Shown here: one piece after another, positions 17,543 through 27,064 of the stretch
Numbering within the stretch: position 1 is the first letter of the stretch
How the letters are laid out: each line of letters starts with the position of its first letter
DNA from: an uncultured Opitutales bacterium
GTDB lineage: Bacteria > Verrucomicrobiota > Verrucomicrobiia > Opitutales > Seribacteraceae
NCBI GenBank assembly: GCA_943789375.1
Contig: CALSTX010000010.1
Location: forward strand, 248,001 to 312,000
Reading direction: 5' to 3'
DNA length: 64,000 nucleotides
Made by a program: the position numbers and the translations under genes
The notes under the pieces: model-generated
Told to the model about the DNA's origin: nothing
Databases searched by the model: none
The model's input: the letters and a program-made list of their open reading frames with translations, nothing else

Positions 17543-17983
17543 CAATGCAAGATATGGGTTTAACTACTGTGGGTAGATTGATTAATTGAATTATGCTGAT
17601 GTATATTCTAATTTAAATCTTAATATTAGATAACTTTTTTCATCGGGGCCAAATACCTTTAGTTTTCATAGCAGCAGGTACCCTATTGCAAATGCCACGA
17701 TCTTTTATTGATAACAGATAATATTCATTATTTATAATTCTCGCCTGAGGGGAATTATGTCGGACTACTTGTACCCTCAGTTTATCGTAAAATAAGAGTC
17801 ACCACGGCTTCCTTTCATGAGAGTGAAGATTCTTTAGTTAAAGCTGAGTATCAAAAGCGAAATATCCATTTGTGTAATATGAAATTTACTTGATAAGAAC
17901 ACTGCGGTTAAGTGCTTGCAAGAAACAAGGGCAACTGATAGTAATAATCGCTTTCATTTTTTCTACACCCCCCCGCAATCATC
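17543..17983. other. AT-rich intergenic region before rplY
   Basis: There is no convincing gene in about 440 bases. One hairpin (ATAATTC at 17734-17740 with GAATTAT at 17752-17758, apex extended by two pairs) stands out. It has no T-run, so it is not a standard terminator. The region should hold the promoter of the rplY-pth-rpsF-ssb-rplI-dnaB run. Confidence 0.5.
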
Positions 17984-18649
17984 ATGTCCGAACTAAGCGA
18001 ATTTACTTTAAAGGTTTCACCACGAGAGAAATCTGGCCGCAACGCCTGCAAAAGCCTTAGGAATTCTGGTAAGATTCCTGTAATCCTTTATGGAAAAGCC
18101 ATAAACAAACCTTATTCAGTGGATGACAAAGAAACCAGGATGCTTCTACGCAATGCTTCTGGTTCAACTTCCCTCTTAAGACTTCTTGGTGAAAACGGAG
18201 AGGATGAGCTTGTTCTCATTAAAGATCTGCAGAAAGACCAAATTAAAGATAAAATTCTTCATATTGATTTTATTCAAGTCACTCGCGGGGAAGATCTTCA
18301 GACTAAAGTTCCGTTGGTCATCACTGGGGAAGCCGAAGGCGTAAAGAGCCAAGGCGGTATCCTTGAGGTTTTATCAAGCGAGATCGAAATCAAATGTCGA
18401 CCCAGTAACCTGCCTTCTCAAGTAACCCTAGACATCAGTTCCCTTGAGCTTGGTTCAAACTTACAAATCAAGGATCTCCCGCAAATTGATGATGTTGAAT
18501 ACGTGGATTCACCTGAAATGATCCTTGCTTCATGTGTTGGCAGTGCAAGCGGAAGATCAGGTGCTGAAGATGAGGAAGATACCGAAGAAGAAGCATCTAT
18601 GGAAGGCGAAGAAACTTCTGAAGCAGAAGATTCCAAGGAAAAAGAGTAA
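17984..18649 (+). CDS. rplY: 50S ribosomal protein L25 (CTC/TL5 type)
   Basis: Binds 5S rRNA in the large subunit. The long form has 221 residues. The N-terminal L25 domain (residues 1-95, with GRNACKSLRNSGKIPVILYG) is followed by the TL5 C-terminal beta domain (VPLVITGEAEGVKSQGGILEV, then IEIKCRPSNLPSQVTLDIS). A strongly acidic Glu/Ser-rich tail runs from about 190. It is first in a run with pth, 22 bases away, the common L25-Pth pairing. Confidence 0.95.
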   Translation: MSELSEFTLKVSPREKSGRNACKSLRNSGKIPVILYGKAINKPYSVDDKETRMLLRNASGSTSLLRLLGENGEDELVLIKDLQKDQIKDKILHIDFIQVTRGEDLQTKVPLVITGEAEGVKSQGGILEVLSSEIEIKCRPSNLPSQVTLDISSLELGSNLQIKDLPQIDDVEYVDSPEMILASCVGSASGRSGAEDEEDTEEEASMEGEETSEAEDSKEKE

Positions 18650-18671
18650 CATCTTTATCTTTCTATGAGCT

Positions 18672-19268
18672 GTGGCAAAATTTGGTATCATAGGTCTTGG
18701 CAATCCAGGCTTAAACTATACGCAAACGCGGCACAATGTAGGCTTTTGGCTCTTAGATGAGTTTGCGAAACAAAATTATACCTTTTTTACCCAAGATAAA
18801 AAGCTCAGTGCAGATATTTGTAAATTCAATTACCGAAGCAGCCACAAAATGCTACTTATCAAACCAACTACTTTCATGAATAATTCAGGAAGTCGATTGC
18901 CATCGCTGCTGAAAAATAATGGTTTTTTTGGTTCAAGTATTGTTGTTGTTCATGATGAATTGACCTTGCCTTTAGGAGTTTTGAAAATTTCGAATACTAA
19001 AGGTGCAGGTGGACATAATGGAGTAAAAAGTATTATGGCTGCTTTAAGTACTCCTCTTATAAGAGTAAGAATCGGTATTGGTAGTAAAACTCTACCCGAT
19101 CAATCCCTTTCTGACTATGTTTTATCTAAATTTTCTCAAATGGAATCTGATTACCTAGGTAAGAGATTGCCCCATTTTGTTAGTGCAATCCACTCTATTA
19201 TTGATTCAGGTGTGGAAAAAACCATGAATATTTTTAATCAAGAAAAACAAATCGAAACAACCTTATGA
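18672..19268 (+). CDS. pth: Peptidyl-tRNA hydrolase
   Basis: Frees tRNA from peptidyl-tRNAs dropped by the ribosome. It has 198 residues from a GTG start. GLGNPGLNYTQTRHNVGFW carries Asn and the catalytic His near residues 11-23. KPTTFMNNSG and VVHDELTLPLG supply the Asn and Asp, and GAGGHNGVKSI the second Asn/His region. The stop overlaps the rpsF ATG by 4 bases, so the two are translationally coupled. Confidence 0.96.
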   Translation: MAKFGIIGLGNPGLNYTQTRHNVGFWLLDEFAKQNYTFFTQDKKLSADICKFNYRSSHKMLLIKPTTFMNNSGSRLPSLLKNNGFFGSSIVVVHDELTLPLGVLKISNTKGAGGHNGVKSIMAALSTPLIRVRIGIGSKTLPDQSLSDYVLSKFSQMESDYLGKRLPHFVSAIHSIIDSGVEKTMNIFNQEKQIETTL

Positions 19269-19555
19269 ATAAGAAAAATTATCTTGCAACAATCGTATTT
19301 GACCCAAGAGGCTCAGACGGCACTTCAGATGAAATGATTCCAAAACTAAGTGAACTTATTCGCGAATCAGACGGAGAAGTTAACAAAGTTGAAAACCAAG
19401 GGAACCACGATTTTTCCTATCCTCAGAAAAACGGATTATCGAGCGGTACATATTTGCAATTCGAGATATCTGGCCTTCCTACGACTCCAGATATACTGAA
19501 GAAAAAACTCAAACTTGAAAAAAAGGTTGATAGAGTTTTGATCGAAAGCTTGTAA
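19265..19555 (+). CDS. rpsF: 30S ribosomal protein S6
   Basis: 96 residues, short but with the S6 ferredoxin-like pattern: NYLATIVFDPRGSDG at the start, a helix, VNKVENQGNHDFSYPQKNG and a closing strand YLQFEISG. The sequence is divergent; the call rests partly on its place before ssb and rplI, the universal rpsF-ssb-rplI order. It binds 16S rRNA with S18, whose gene is not in this cluster. Confidence 0.88.
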   Translation: MNKKNYLATIVFDPRGSDGTSDEMIPKLSELIRESDGEVNKVENQGNHDFSYPQKNGLSSGTYLQFEISGLPTTPDILKKKLKLEKKVDRVLIESL

Positions 19556-19584
19556 TTAATTAAATTACCCTATTCTTTCTTTTC

Positions 19585-20037
19585 ATGGCTTCTCTTAACA
19601 AAGTTTTACTTATTGGAAATCTGACCCGCGATCCGGATGTGAAAATGATGACCAACGGTCGTCCCGTTTGTAACTTTGGCTTGGCTTTAAATAGGTCATA
19701 TAAGGATTCAGAAGGTAACCGAAAAGACGAAACAACCTTTGTTGATGTTGAATGTTTCGGGCCGAGAGCTGAAGCCGTTGGCCGTTTTTTTACCAAGGGT
19801 CGGGCAATATTTGTTGAAGGCAGATTGAAGCTAGATCAATGGGAATCTAAAGAAGGGGAAAAAAGAAGTGCTATTCGTGTAGTCCTCGACAATTTTGAAT
19901 TTGTAGATTCTCGACAGGATTCTCAAACTCAAACAAACCCATCCCCTTCACCTGCCCCAGAAGCCTCGGTACAAGCAGTCAGCCCGGAAGAACCGAAAAC
20001 ATCTGACCCCGATTTAGACGAAGACGTTCCATTTTAA
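19585..20037 (+). CDS. ssb: Single-stranded DNA-binding protein
   Basis: 150 residues. The OB fold begins MASLNKVLLIGNLTRDPDVKMM, with VDVECFGPRAEAVGRFFTKGR and FVEGRLKLDQWE in the middle. A Q/P/S-rich linker leads to the acidic tip DLDEDVPF, the site where partner proteins dock. It protects ssDNA during replication and repair. It lies between the ribosomal protein genes rpsF and rplI, next to dnaB. Confidence 0.97.
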   Translation: MASLNKVLLIGNLTRDPDVKMMTNGRPVCNFGLALNRSYKDSEGNRKDETTFVDVECFGPRAEAVGRFFTKGRAIFVEGRLKLDQWESKEGEKRSAIRVVLDNFEFVDSRQDSQTQTNPSPSPAPEASVQAVSPEEPKTSDPDLDEDVPF

Positions 20038-20054
20038 TTTTACCCACACATATT

Positions 20055-20528
20055 ATGCCACAAACAGAAGTATTACTTGTAGAACATATTGATAACCTTG
20101 GATCTGAAGGAGATGTTGTTAAGGTGCGTCCAGGATTTGCACGCAATTATCTTATTCCAAGAAGTAAAGCCGTTCCACTGAATCATGCGAACAAGAAAAG
20201 GCTCGATGCTCTCAAAGTTGCTCGAGCAGCAAGAGAAACCGAAGAACTACAAAAGTCGCAAGATATTGCTACCAAGCTTAATGACACCTCGATTGCAGTT
20301 GCTGTGAAAACTGGAGCGGGTGGAAAACTTTTTGGCTCTGTGACAGTAGTTCATATCTTAGAGAAGCTTGGCGAAAAAGGTTTCAAACTCGATAAGAGAC
20401 ACTTTTCTAAATTTACTCCGATCAAGGAACTTGGGCAAACGACGGTTAATGTTCTTCTACACAAAGATATTTCCGTCGATATTAAGCTTGAGGTAGTCTC
20501 TGAAAATCCTATCGAGGAAACTAAATAA
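20055..20528 (+). CDS. rplI: 50S ribosomal protein L9
   Basis: 157 residues with the two-domain L9 layout. The N-terminal RNA-binding domain (VLLVEHIDNLGSEGDVVKVRPGFARNYLIPR) is followed by a long connecting helix (NKKRLDALKVARAARETEELQ). The C-terminal domain has AGGKLFGSVT and GQTTVNVLLHKDI. It follows ssb by 17 bases. Confidence 0.97.
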   Translation: MPQTEVLLVEHIDNLGSEGDVVKVRPGFARNYLIPRSKAVPLNHANKKRLDALKVARAARETEELQKSQDIATKLNDTSIAVAVKTGAGGKLFGSVTVVHILEKLGEKGFKLDKRHFSKFTPIKELGQTTVNVLLHKDISVDIKLEVVSENPIEETK

Positions 20529-20559
20529 CAAGTTTTGTTACGGGGAAGTTTATTAGCGA

Positions 20560-22029
20560 ATGCCATCACCTCCTTCTCTTTCCCACAACAATAAGCAATC
20601 AGGATCTAATCGTAATCCAGGCAAATCGACTATGCCTTCTATTGTGGAAGGTAAATCTTTGCCCAGCAATATTGATGCGGAGCAAGGATTATTAGCCGCC
20701 TGTATATTAGACTCCTCTGGAGAAGTGATAGGTCGGTGCATTGAACAGGCAGTTGGCCCTGATCATTTTCATTTTTACAACCATCAGCTTATTTTCGATG
20801 TCCTGATTCAGCTTCATCAAGAAAATAAAGAAGCCGATGAAATACTTATTGCGGAAAAATTATCAGTAGCTGGTAACTTAGAAACAATTGGAGGAAAAGA
20901 TGCTCTTTTTGATCTTTCCGCCAAAATCGATACAACAGCACATGCTCCATATTGGTTAGATATAGTAAAACAAAAAGCCATCCTGAGAAAATGTATTTTA
21001 GTAGCATTTGAAATCATCGATGGTGCCAATCAAATCCAAGGGAATGTCGATGACTTTTTAGCCAGTATGGAGCAACGGGTTTGCTCCCTAGGTGACGAGC
21101 AAAATGTTCGTTCATCGGTGCCATTTAAGGAGCCAATACAACATGCTATGGAGCAAATCCAGCGAATGTTGTCACATGAAGAAATGGATGGACTCCTTTC
21201 AGGTTACAAAGACCTAGACCAACTAACCAATGGCTTTAAGCCTGCAGAAATGATTGTGATTGCCGCCAGACCATCTGTTGGCAAAACAAGTTTGGCAATG
21301 AATATAGTTGAAAATGTTGCGTTTTCTCCCAAGTACCAAGAGTCACCCAAGAACCTTTTGGTTTTCAGCTTGGAAATGAGTGCAACTTCATTGGCAATGC
21401 GAATGATTTGTGGGCGTGCCAAGGTAAACATGAATGATTTAAGGAGAGGCTTTGTCCCTAAAAAAGATGCTGAGACTCTTAACGCTATCAGTCGAGAATT
21501 TCAGGAGGCTTCTTTGTGGGTTGATGATACAAGCGGCTTGAGTATTAATCAAATTCGGGCCAAAGCAAGAAGACTAAAAACACGAAAAAAAATACACCTC
21601 ATTGTCATTGACTATCTCCAACTAATTTCCGGCGATGTAAGAGCCCAGTCGAGAGAAAATCAGATTTCTGATATTTCTCGTGGATTAAAAGCCATGGCAA
21701 AGGAGTTAGATGTGCCCGTGATTGTATTAAGTCAATTAAATCGTGATTCTGAGAAAGAGAGGAGGGACCCAAGACTTTCAGACTTAAGAGAGTCTGGATC
21801 AATTGAACAAGATGCCGACATTGTCATGCTCTTGGGCAAGCAGCGAAAGGGAGAAGATATTAGAGAGGCAGATCAAGACCCTGAAGCGGCGAATTCAGAT
21901 GAAGATTATGAGCCCATTTCACTACTACTTGCCAAGCAAAGAAATGGGCCCACTGGAAGGATTAATCTCGCATTTCGCCGAAAATTTACGAGGTTTGAGG
22001 TTCTTGAAGGAGAGCCACGACTTAATTAA
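20560..22029 (+). CDS. dnaB: Replicative DNA helicase
   Basis: The hexameric helicase that unwinds DNA at the fork. It has 489 residues: N-terminal primase-interacting domain (NIDAEQGLLAACIL near residue 36) and RecA-like domain with Walker A AARPSVGKTSLAMN (about 230-243), Walker B HLIVIDYLQLIS, and RESGSIEQDADIVMLL toward the end. The arginine finger region is in LLAKQRNGPTGR. An internal ATG at codon 25 is an alternative start; the first 24 residues are low complexity. Confidence 0.97.
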   Translation: MPSPPSLSHNNKQSGSNRNPGKSTMPSIVEGKSLPSNIDAEQGLLAACILDSSGEVIGRCIEQAVGPDHFHFYNHQLIFDVLIQLHQENKEADEILIAEKLSVAGNLETIGGKDALFDLSAKIDTTAHAPYWLDIVKQKAILRKCILVAFEIIDGANQIQGNVDDFLASMEQRVCSLGDEQNVRSSVPFKEPIQHAMEQIQRMLSHEEMDGLLSGYKDLDQLTNGFKPAEMIVIAARPSVGKTSLAMNIVENVAFSPKYQESPKNLLVFSLEMSATSLAMRMICGRAKVNMNDLRRGFVPKKDAETLNAISREFQEASLWVDDTSGLSINQIRAKARRLKTRKKIHLIVIDYLQLISGDVRAQSRENQISDISRGLKAMAKELDVPVIVLSQLNRDSEKERRDPRLSDLRESGSIEQDADIVMLLGKQRKGEDIREADQDPEAANSDEDYEPISLLLAKQRNGPTGRINLAFRRKFTRFEVLEGEPRLN

Positions 22030-22034
22030 TTAAT

Positions 22035-24422
22035 ATGATTCATCGAATTCGACCCTTGTTTCCTTTACTAATGCTCTTTTCTGGCATTGCCATCTTATGG
22101 GCCCAAGTTATCCCTGAAGGTAAAAAGATTATATCGATTGAAGTGACCATGGAAGGCCCAAAGACACTGGGTAAATCCTTTTTACTACAAAACTTACAGA
22201 TTGAAGAAGGGATGGCTTACGATCCCTCATCGATTGACAAATCAATTCGTAATCTTGTGGCAACTGGAGCGGTTGATGATGTAAAGGTTTTTTACGATCC
22301 GAAAAACTCTACAGATAAAGGCGTTGCCCTTATTTTTAAAGTTCGGGCAAAGCCAAGAATCAAAAAGATATCTTTTCTAGGAAATAAAAAATTGTCGGAC
22401 AAAAAACTTGAAAAAACAATTTCGCTGAGTGTTGGAGATATGTTTGATGATTCTGATTTTAAAGCTGATCAGGTTCTTATTGAAGAACTTTACACTGATA
22501 AAGGCTATTGGAGCGCAAGTGTATCAAGTGACTTACAGACTGCTAAGACTACCAATGATGTTTCAATTGTTTTTAAGATTACAGAAAACGAAAAGCGCAA
22601 AATAAAACAAATAAAGTTCGTAGGTAATAAGTTACTATCGACTAAATCTCTCTTGGAGGAAATGGAAACAGCACCCTGGAGGTTTTGGAGATTTTGGTCT
22701 AAACGTTCCCGATATCGCCCTACAATTTTAGAGGAAGATTTAAATAATTTAAGAACGGTTTATCGCAACGAGGGTTTTTTAGATGTTGGGATTGATCAGT
22801 CTGGCATACAGGTTAAACCACACGGCAAGAAAAATTTAGATTTAATTATTAAAGTAGAAGAAGGTGAGCGTTCTTATTTCGGTGAACACAAAATCGTAGG
22901 GAACGTAGTCTTAAGCAAAGACTTCTTGATGAATGACTCAGGTTCTGAGGCTGGTGATAAGTTTAAGATTAAAACAGGTGAGCCCTATTCCCCCGCTGTA
23001 ATAAGTGGTGAAATTTCTCGCCTGCGAAGAAAATATGGTGAGAAAGGATACCTTGATGCTAGAGTGCGATCGATCAGAACGCCAAATCTAAAAACTAATC
23101 AAATAGATTTAAAATTTGAAATCACTGAAAATAGTAAATTCAGTGTGAATAGCATCCAAGTTCGTGGTAATGATAAAACTAAAACCATAGCAATTATCCG
23201 AGAACTCGCTTTGGCTCCAGGAGAGACTTTTGATTTAGTCAGGATGGAAACGAGTGAGGCAAGGCTTAAGAATACCCGTTTTTTTGAAAAAGTAAATTTG
23301 GACGATGAACCCATTAATTCTAAGGACCCAGAGCTTCAAAATAGTCGGCGTAATTTAGTTGTTGATGTAGAGGAGGGGAGAACAGGTCATGTTTCTTTTG
23401 GGGTAGGTTTCAGTACTTTAGAAAAGGCAATGATGTTTGCTGAATTTAGACAGGGAAATTTTGATATTATGCGTTGGCGCACCCCCCACCCTTTACAGGG
23501 AGACGGCCAAAAGTTTCGCCTTCGGTTAAAGTTAGGCTCCAGAAGTAATGAAGTTCGTTTAGCGTTGGAAGAACCTTGGTTTTTAAATCGGAGGCTTGCA
23601 GCTGGATTTGAAATATTCCGAGAAAAATCTGATTATTACAGTGCCTACTATGACGAAATGCGTGCTGGCTTTGAAGTGTATTTCAGAAAAAGAATATTTG
23701 AACTAGTTGAGGGTCGTCTTTTTTATCGTTTTGAGGATGTGATGATAGATGATGTAAGTACGGGGGCAGGAGTGCCCTCTTTCATTGAGCCTGTTGATCT
23801 TACGATTTCTAAGGTTGGACTGACCCTTAGTCGGGATACGAGAGACTCTATTCTCTTTCCGTCCGAAGGAAGTATTTTTACGGTTCGTAAAGAGTTTGCA
23901 GGTGGCATATTTGGTGGCGATGCCGATTACGGAAAGCTTGAATTACAAGGAGCCAGATTTTTTAGAACCTTTGATCCCATGGACCAAGTATTTTCCATCA
24001 TGGGTCGAAGCGGCACACTGGGCAGATTTAATGGGAAAGATGCAGATGTTCCATTTTTTGATAAGTTCTTTTTAGGTGGGCCATATAATCTTAGGGGCTG
24101 GGATTATCGAGATGCTGGGCCACAAGACGGAACGGAGCCTAAAGGCGGGAATTCATACTCTTATGCTGGATTAGAATATACTTTTAAAATAGCTGATCCG
24201 CTTAGGTTTGCTCTTTTTTACGATGGTGGATACCTGAGAGAAGGAGACTTTAAGCTTCTACCCGGAGATGATCAAGAGGGTTGGCATGACAATTGGGGGC
24301 TAGGTGTTCGCATTATGGTTATGGGTATGCCCTTGCGCCTTGACCTTGGGTTTCCTATAAGTGATCCTACAAACACCGGTGGTTCTCCCCAATTCCATTT
24401 TTCCGGTGGAACTCGTTTTTAA
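22035..24422 (+). CDS. bamA: Outer membrane protein assembly factor BamA
   Basis: Core of the BAM machine that inserts beta-barrel proteins in the outer membrane. It has 795 residues with a signal peptide to about residue 24. Five POTRA domains cover about 30-435 (for example VRAKPRIKKISFLGNKKLSD and ENEKRKIKQIKFVGNKLLS). The Omp85 barrel follows, with the conserved FFLGGPYNLRGWDYRDAGP loop (RGW for the usual VRGF) and a final aromatic C-terminus ending in F. It starts 5 bases after dnaB and is followed by an OmpH/Skp chaperone and lpxD, the normal order. Confidence 0.96.
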   Translation: MIHRIRPLFPLLMLFSGIAILWAQVIPEGKKIISIEVTMEGPKTLGKSFLLQNLQIEEGMAYDPSSIDKSIRNLVATGAVDDVKVFYDPKNSTDKGVALIFKVRAKPRIKKISFLGNKKLSDKKLEKTISLSVGDMFDDSDFKADQVLIEELYTDKGYWSASVSSDLQTAKTTNDVSIVFKITENEKRKIKQIKFVGNKLLSTKSLLEEMETAPWRFWRFWSKRSRYRPTILEEDLNNLRTVYRNEGFLDVGIDQSGIQVKPHGKKNLDLIIKVEEGERSYFGEHKIVGNVVLSKDFLMNDSGSEAGDKFKIKTGEPYSPAVISGEISRLRRKYGEKGYLDARVRSIRTPNLKTNQIDLKFEITENSKFSVNSIQVRGNDKTKTIAIIRELALAPGETFDLVRMETSEARLKNTRFFEKVNLDDEPINSKDPELQNSRRNLVVDVEEGRTGHVSFGVGFSTLEKAMMFAEFRQGNFDIMRWRTPHPLQGDGQKFRLRLKLGSRSNEVRLALEEPWFLNRRLAAGFEIFREKSDYYSAYYDEMRAGFEVYFRKRIFELVEGRLFYRFEDVMIDDVSTGAGVPSFIEPVDLTISKVGLTLSRDTRDSILFPSEGSIFTVRKEFAGGIFGGDADYGKLELQGARFFRTFDPMDQVFSIMGRSGTLGRFNGKDADVPFFDKFFLGGPYNLRGWDYRDAGPQDGTEPKGGNSYSYAGLEYTFKIADPLRFALFYDGGYLREGDFKLLPGDDQEGWHDNWGLGVRIMVMGMPLRLDLGFPISDPTNTGGSPQFHFSGGTRF

Positions 24423-24445
24423 TAATTTCAAGCTAAAATTTTACT

Positions 24446-24991
24446 ATGAAAATACTCAGACTTCTCATACCAGCATTTTTGTTATGTTTTGGTTCTTTTC
24501 TTAACGCTCAGAAAATAGCTGTCGTGGATGTACAGAAAACATTCGATGGCTATCAGAAAGTCAAGGAAGCTCGCGAAAGACTTGATCGTTCCAAGAAGAT
24601 TGCGGTGGAGGAATTAGAAATTTTTCGTGATGAACTAGAGAAAATTGTAAAAGAACTCAAAGAAATGGAGGAAAAGTTAAAGAATCCAAATATTGAAAGT
24701 TCTGATTTGAAGGTAAAATATCAAGAGAAGTTAAAAAAAGCCAAAGAGAAGCAAGAAGATATGGTTGCTTATGATAAGCGGGCTAAAGCAACAATTTCAC
24801 AACGCCAACGTAACCTGCTTGTTGAGCATTTATCTGATATCCGATCAGCTGTTAAAAAGGTATCTTCCGCTAAAGGTTTGGACTTAGTAATTAATTCTTC
24901 TGAAACTCAACTTGGCGTATTTTATGTTACTGAGAAATTGGACATCACAAATGATGTTATACTTACCCTGAATGCTGCAAAGAATAAGTAA
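24446..24991 (+). CDS. Periplasmic chaperone OmpH/Skp family
   Basis: 181 residues. The signal peptide ends near FLNAQ. KIAVVDVQKTFDGYQKVKEARERL is the usual N-terminal strand and the start of a long lysine/glutamate-rich coiled coil (about 45-125, the tentacle). A C-terminal part (GLDLVINSSETQLGVFYV) returns to the trimer body. It holds unfolded outer-membrane proteins for BamA, encoded 24 bases upstream. This is the Skp/OmpH class in both layout and context. Confidence 0.9.
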   Translation: MKILRLLIPAFLLCFGSFLNAQKIAVVDVQKTFDGYQKVKEARERLDRSKKIAVEELEIFRDELEKIVKELKEMEEKLKNPNIESSDLKVKYQEKLKKAKEKQEDMVAYDKRAKATISQRQRNLLVEHLSDIRSAVKKVSSAKGLDLVINSSETQLGVFYVTEKLDITNDVILTLNAAKNK

Positions 24992-25017
24992 TTAAATTAT
25001 TTCTTGTTTTTTAAAAT

Positions 25018-26049
25018 GTGAAGTTTGATCTAAAGCTTAAAGAAATACTTGGCTTGTTTGCTCAAGCCAGCACAGTTGGAAATTGTAATCTAAAAAGCCT
25101 GTCTGGGATTTCATCCCTAACGGATGGGATTCAGGGAGATATTTCCTTTTTGGGTAATCCAAAGTACAAGCACGAAGTAAGCGGATGCAAAGCATCACTT
25201 GTTCTTGTGCCAATAGATTTTGATAAAGATCCCCAAGAAAATCAAATTTTTATAAAATTAAATGACCCATCCCACGGGTTGGCACTTATTTGCAAATTTA
25301 TTGAAAACTTGATGTATCCGGTGACTGAAGCCGGTATCCACTCAACTGCTTTTGTAGAAGATACAGCAAAAGTTTCACCTTCTGCATCAATTGGACCGTT
25401 TTGTTATATTGGTAAAGAGGCAAGCGTAGGAGCAGGCACTCAAATCTTATCTCATTGTCATATTGGCTTAGCGACAAGAGTAGGTAGTCATTGTAAAATT
25501 CATCCGGGGGTGAAAGTCCTGACTCGCTGTGAGATTGGAAACAATGTGATTTTAAATGCTGGAGTGGTCATTGGTTCTGAAGGATATGGCTTCGAACAGG
25601 TTAAAGGAGAAAATATAAAAACCCCTCACCTTGGGGTGGTCATAGTCGAGGATAATGTCGAAATTGGTGCAAATTCATGCATTGATCGAGCAAGGTTTGA
25701 TAAAAGTCTTATTGGTAGTGGAACTAAAATTGATAACCTTGTACAAATCGGCCATAATGTAAAAATCGGTAAAGATTGCCTCATCGTTGCACAAGTTGGA
25801 ATTGCGGGAAGTGTACGGATGGAGGATCAAGTAATTGTTGGAGGGCAAGCAGGGTTTGCGGGTCATCTAACTATCGGTAGAGGGGCAAGGATTGCCGGTC
25901 AGGCTGGAATTACAAAAGATGTTGCACCAGGTACTTTTCTGAAGGGCAATCCAGCTTTGCCCGTGCAATTAGCTCACAGACTGTCTGTATTACAAAGAAA
26001 ACTCCCAGATTTGTTTAATAGGTTTGCTCAAATGGAAGCCAAGAAGTAG
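25018..26049 (+). CDS. lpxD: UDP-3-O-acylglucosamine N-acyltransferase
   Basis: Adds the N-linked hydroxyacyl chain in lipid A synthesis. It has 343 residues from a GTG start. The N-terminal uridine-binding domain (SSLTDGIQGDISFLGNPKY) is followed by a left-handed beta helix of hexapeptide repeats (about 110-310: SASIGPFCYIGKEASVGAG, then NNVILNAGVVIGSEGYGF and VQIGHNVKIGKDC). The histidine in QIGHN is the expected catalytic base. It shows the cell makes LPS-type lipid A. It follows bamA and the Skp-like gene. Confidence 0.96.
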   Translation: MKFDLKLKEILGLFAQASTVGNCNLKSLSGISSLTDGIQGDISFLGNPKYKHEVSGCKASLVLVPIDFDKDPQENQIFIKLNDPSHGLALICKFIENLMYPVTEAGIHSTAFVEDTAKVSPSASIGPFCYIGKEASVGAGTQILSHCHIGLATRVGSHCKIHPGVKVLTRCEIGNNVILNAGVVIGSEGYGFEQVKGENIKTPHLGVVIVEDNVEIGANSCIDRARFDKSLIGSGTKIDNLVQIGHNVKIGKDCLIVAQVGIAGSVRMEDQVIVGGQAGFAGHLTIGRGARIAGQAGITKDVAPGTFLKGNPALPVQLAHRLSVLQRKLPDLFNRFAQMEAKK

Positions 26050-26057
26050 GGAACATT

Positions 26058-27008
26058 ATGCAAAATGGAACTGGGTTAAAAATATTTAGTGGTAAGTCTA
26101 ATGAACCTTTGGCTAAAGAAATTTGTGAATATTTAGATGTTCCATTGGGAGATGTGTTAGTTACTTCATTTCCCGACAGTGAAAGCTTTGTTCGGTACAA
26201 CGAAAATATTCGAGGAACGGATGTATTTTTAGTGCAGTCAACATCCTCACCAGCAAATCATAATGTCATGGAACTACTGATTATGATAGATGCTGCCAAG
26301 CGAGCATCTGCCGCTAGGGTTACTGCTGTTCTGCCTTTTTTCGGTTATGCTCGACAAGACCGAAAAGATCAGCCAAGAGTGCCGATAACATCCAAATTAG
26401 TAGCAAATTTGCTGGTAGCTGCTGGAGTAAATCGTGTATTAACCATGGACTTGCATGCCCAGCAGATTCAAGGATTTTTCGATATTCCAGTTGACCATCT
26501 TTACGCATCACCAGTCTTTTTTGATGAATTGAAATCAAAAGATGTGAGTAATCTAACAATTTTCTCTCCTGATGTTGGTGGCATGAAAATGGCAAATGCA
26601 TACGCTGAAGTCTTAGGTTGTCCTTTGGGTTTTGTTGCCAAAAGGCGTACGGGTGCAAGTACGGTTGAGGCGATGAATTTAGTTGGTGAGGTAGAAGGCC
26701 GTGAAATTCTTCTCGTAGATGACATGACGGAAACAGCTGGCACCCTTACGGCAGCCGCAAAATTACTAAAAGAGCGAGGTGCACAAAAAGTCAGTGCATT
26801 GGTGAGTCATTGTGTGCTTAACGATACTGGTAAAGATAGGTTGAAACAGGGCAACTTAGATGAATTGATTACTACGAACAGCGTGAGTATGAATACTGCC
26901 GGCCTTCCTATTAGGCAAATGAGTGTTGCACCTTTGTTAGGAGAAGCGATCAAGAGGACTCATACAGATAATAGTATATCTACGCTATTTGAAATAAAAG
27001 GGTTTTGA
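26058..27008 (+). CDS. prs: Ribose-phosphate pyrophosphokinase
   Basis: Makes PRPP from ribose 5-phosphate and ATP for nucleotide, His and Trp synthesis. It has 316 residues, the class I length. KIFSGKSNEPLAKEICEYL opens it. FPDSESFVRYNENIRG and the flexible loop FFGYARQDRKDQPR lead to DLHAQQIQGFFDIPVDHLYASP. The PRPP-binding motif is ILLVDDMTETAGT near residue 215. It is 8 bases after lpxD. It supplies PRPP to PyrE, encoded nearby, and to the purine pathway. Confidence 0.97.
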   Translation: MQNGTGLKIFSGKSNEPLAKEICEYLDVPLGDVLVTSFPDSESFVRYNENIRGTDVFLVQSTSSPANHNVMELLIMIDAAKRASAARVTAVLPFFGYARQDRKDQPRVPITSKLVANLLVAAGVNRVLTMDLHAQQIQGFFDIPVDHLYASPVFFDELKSKDVSNLTIFSPDVGGMKMANAYAEVLGCPLGFVAKRRTGASTVEAMNLVGEVEGREILLVDDMTETAGTLTAAAKLLKERGAQKVSALVSHCVLNDTGKDRLKQGNLDELITTNSVSMNTAGLPIRQMSVAPLLGEAIKRTHTDNSISTLFEIKGF

Positions 27009-27064
27009 TCCTGCGAGCTTTTAACTAGGGAAACAAAAGATCTAGATTTCAACGCTTTAAGAGT

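Noticed and set aside
17391-17576. 61-residue plus-strand open frame
   Set aside because: Phenylalanine-rich and without motif; it is antisense to the cysteine-rich small gene, which is more plausible.
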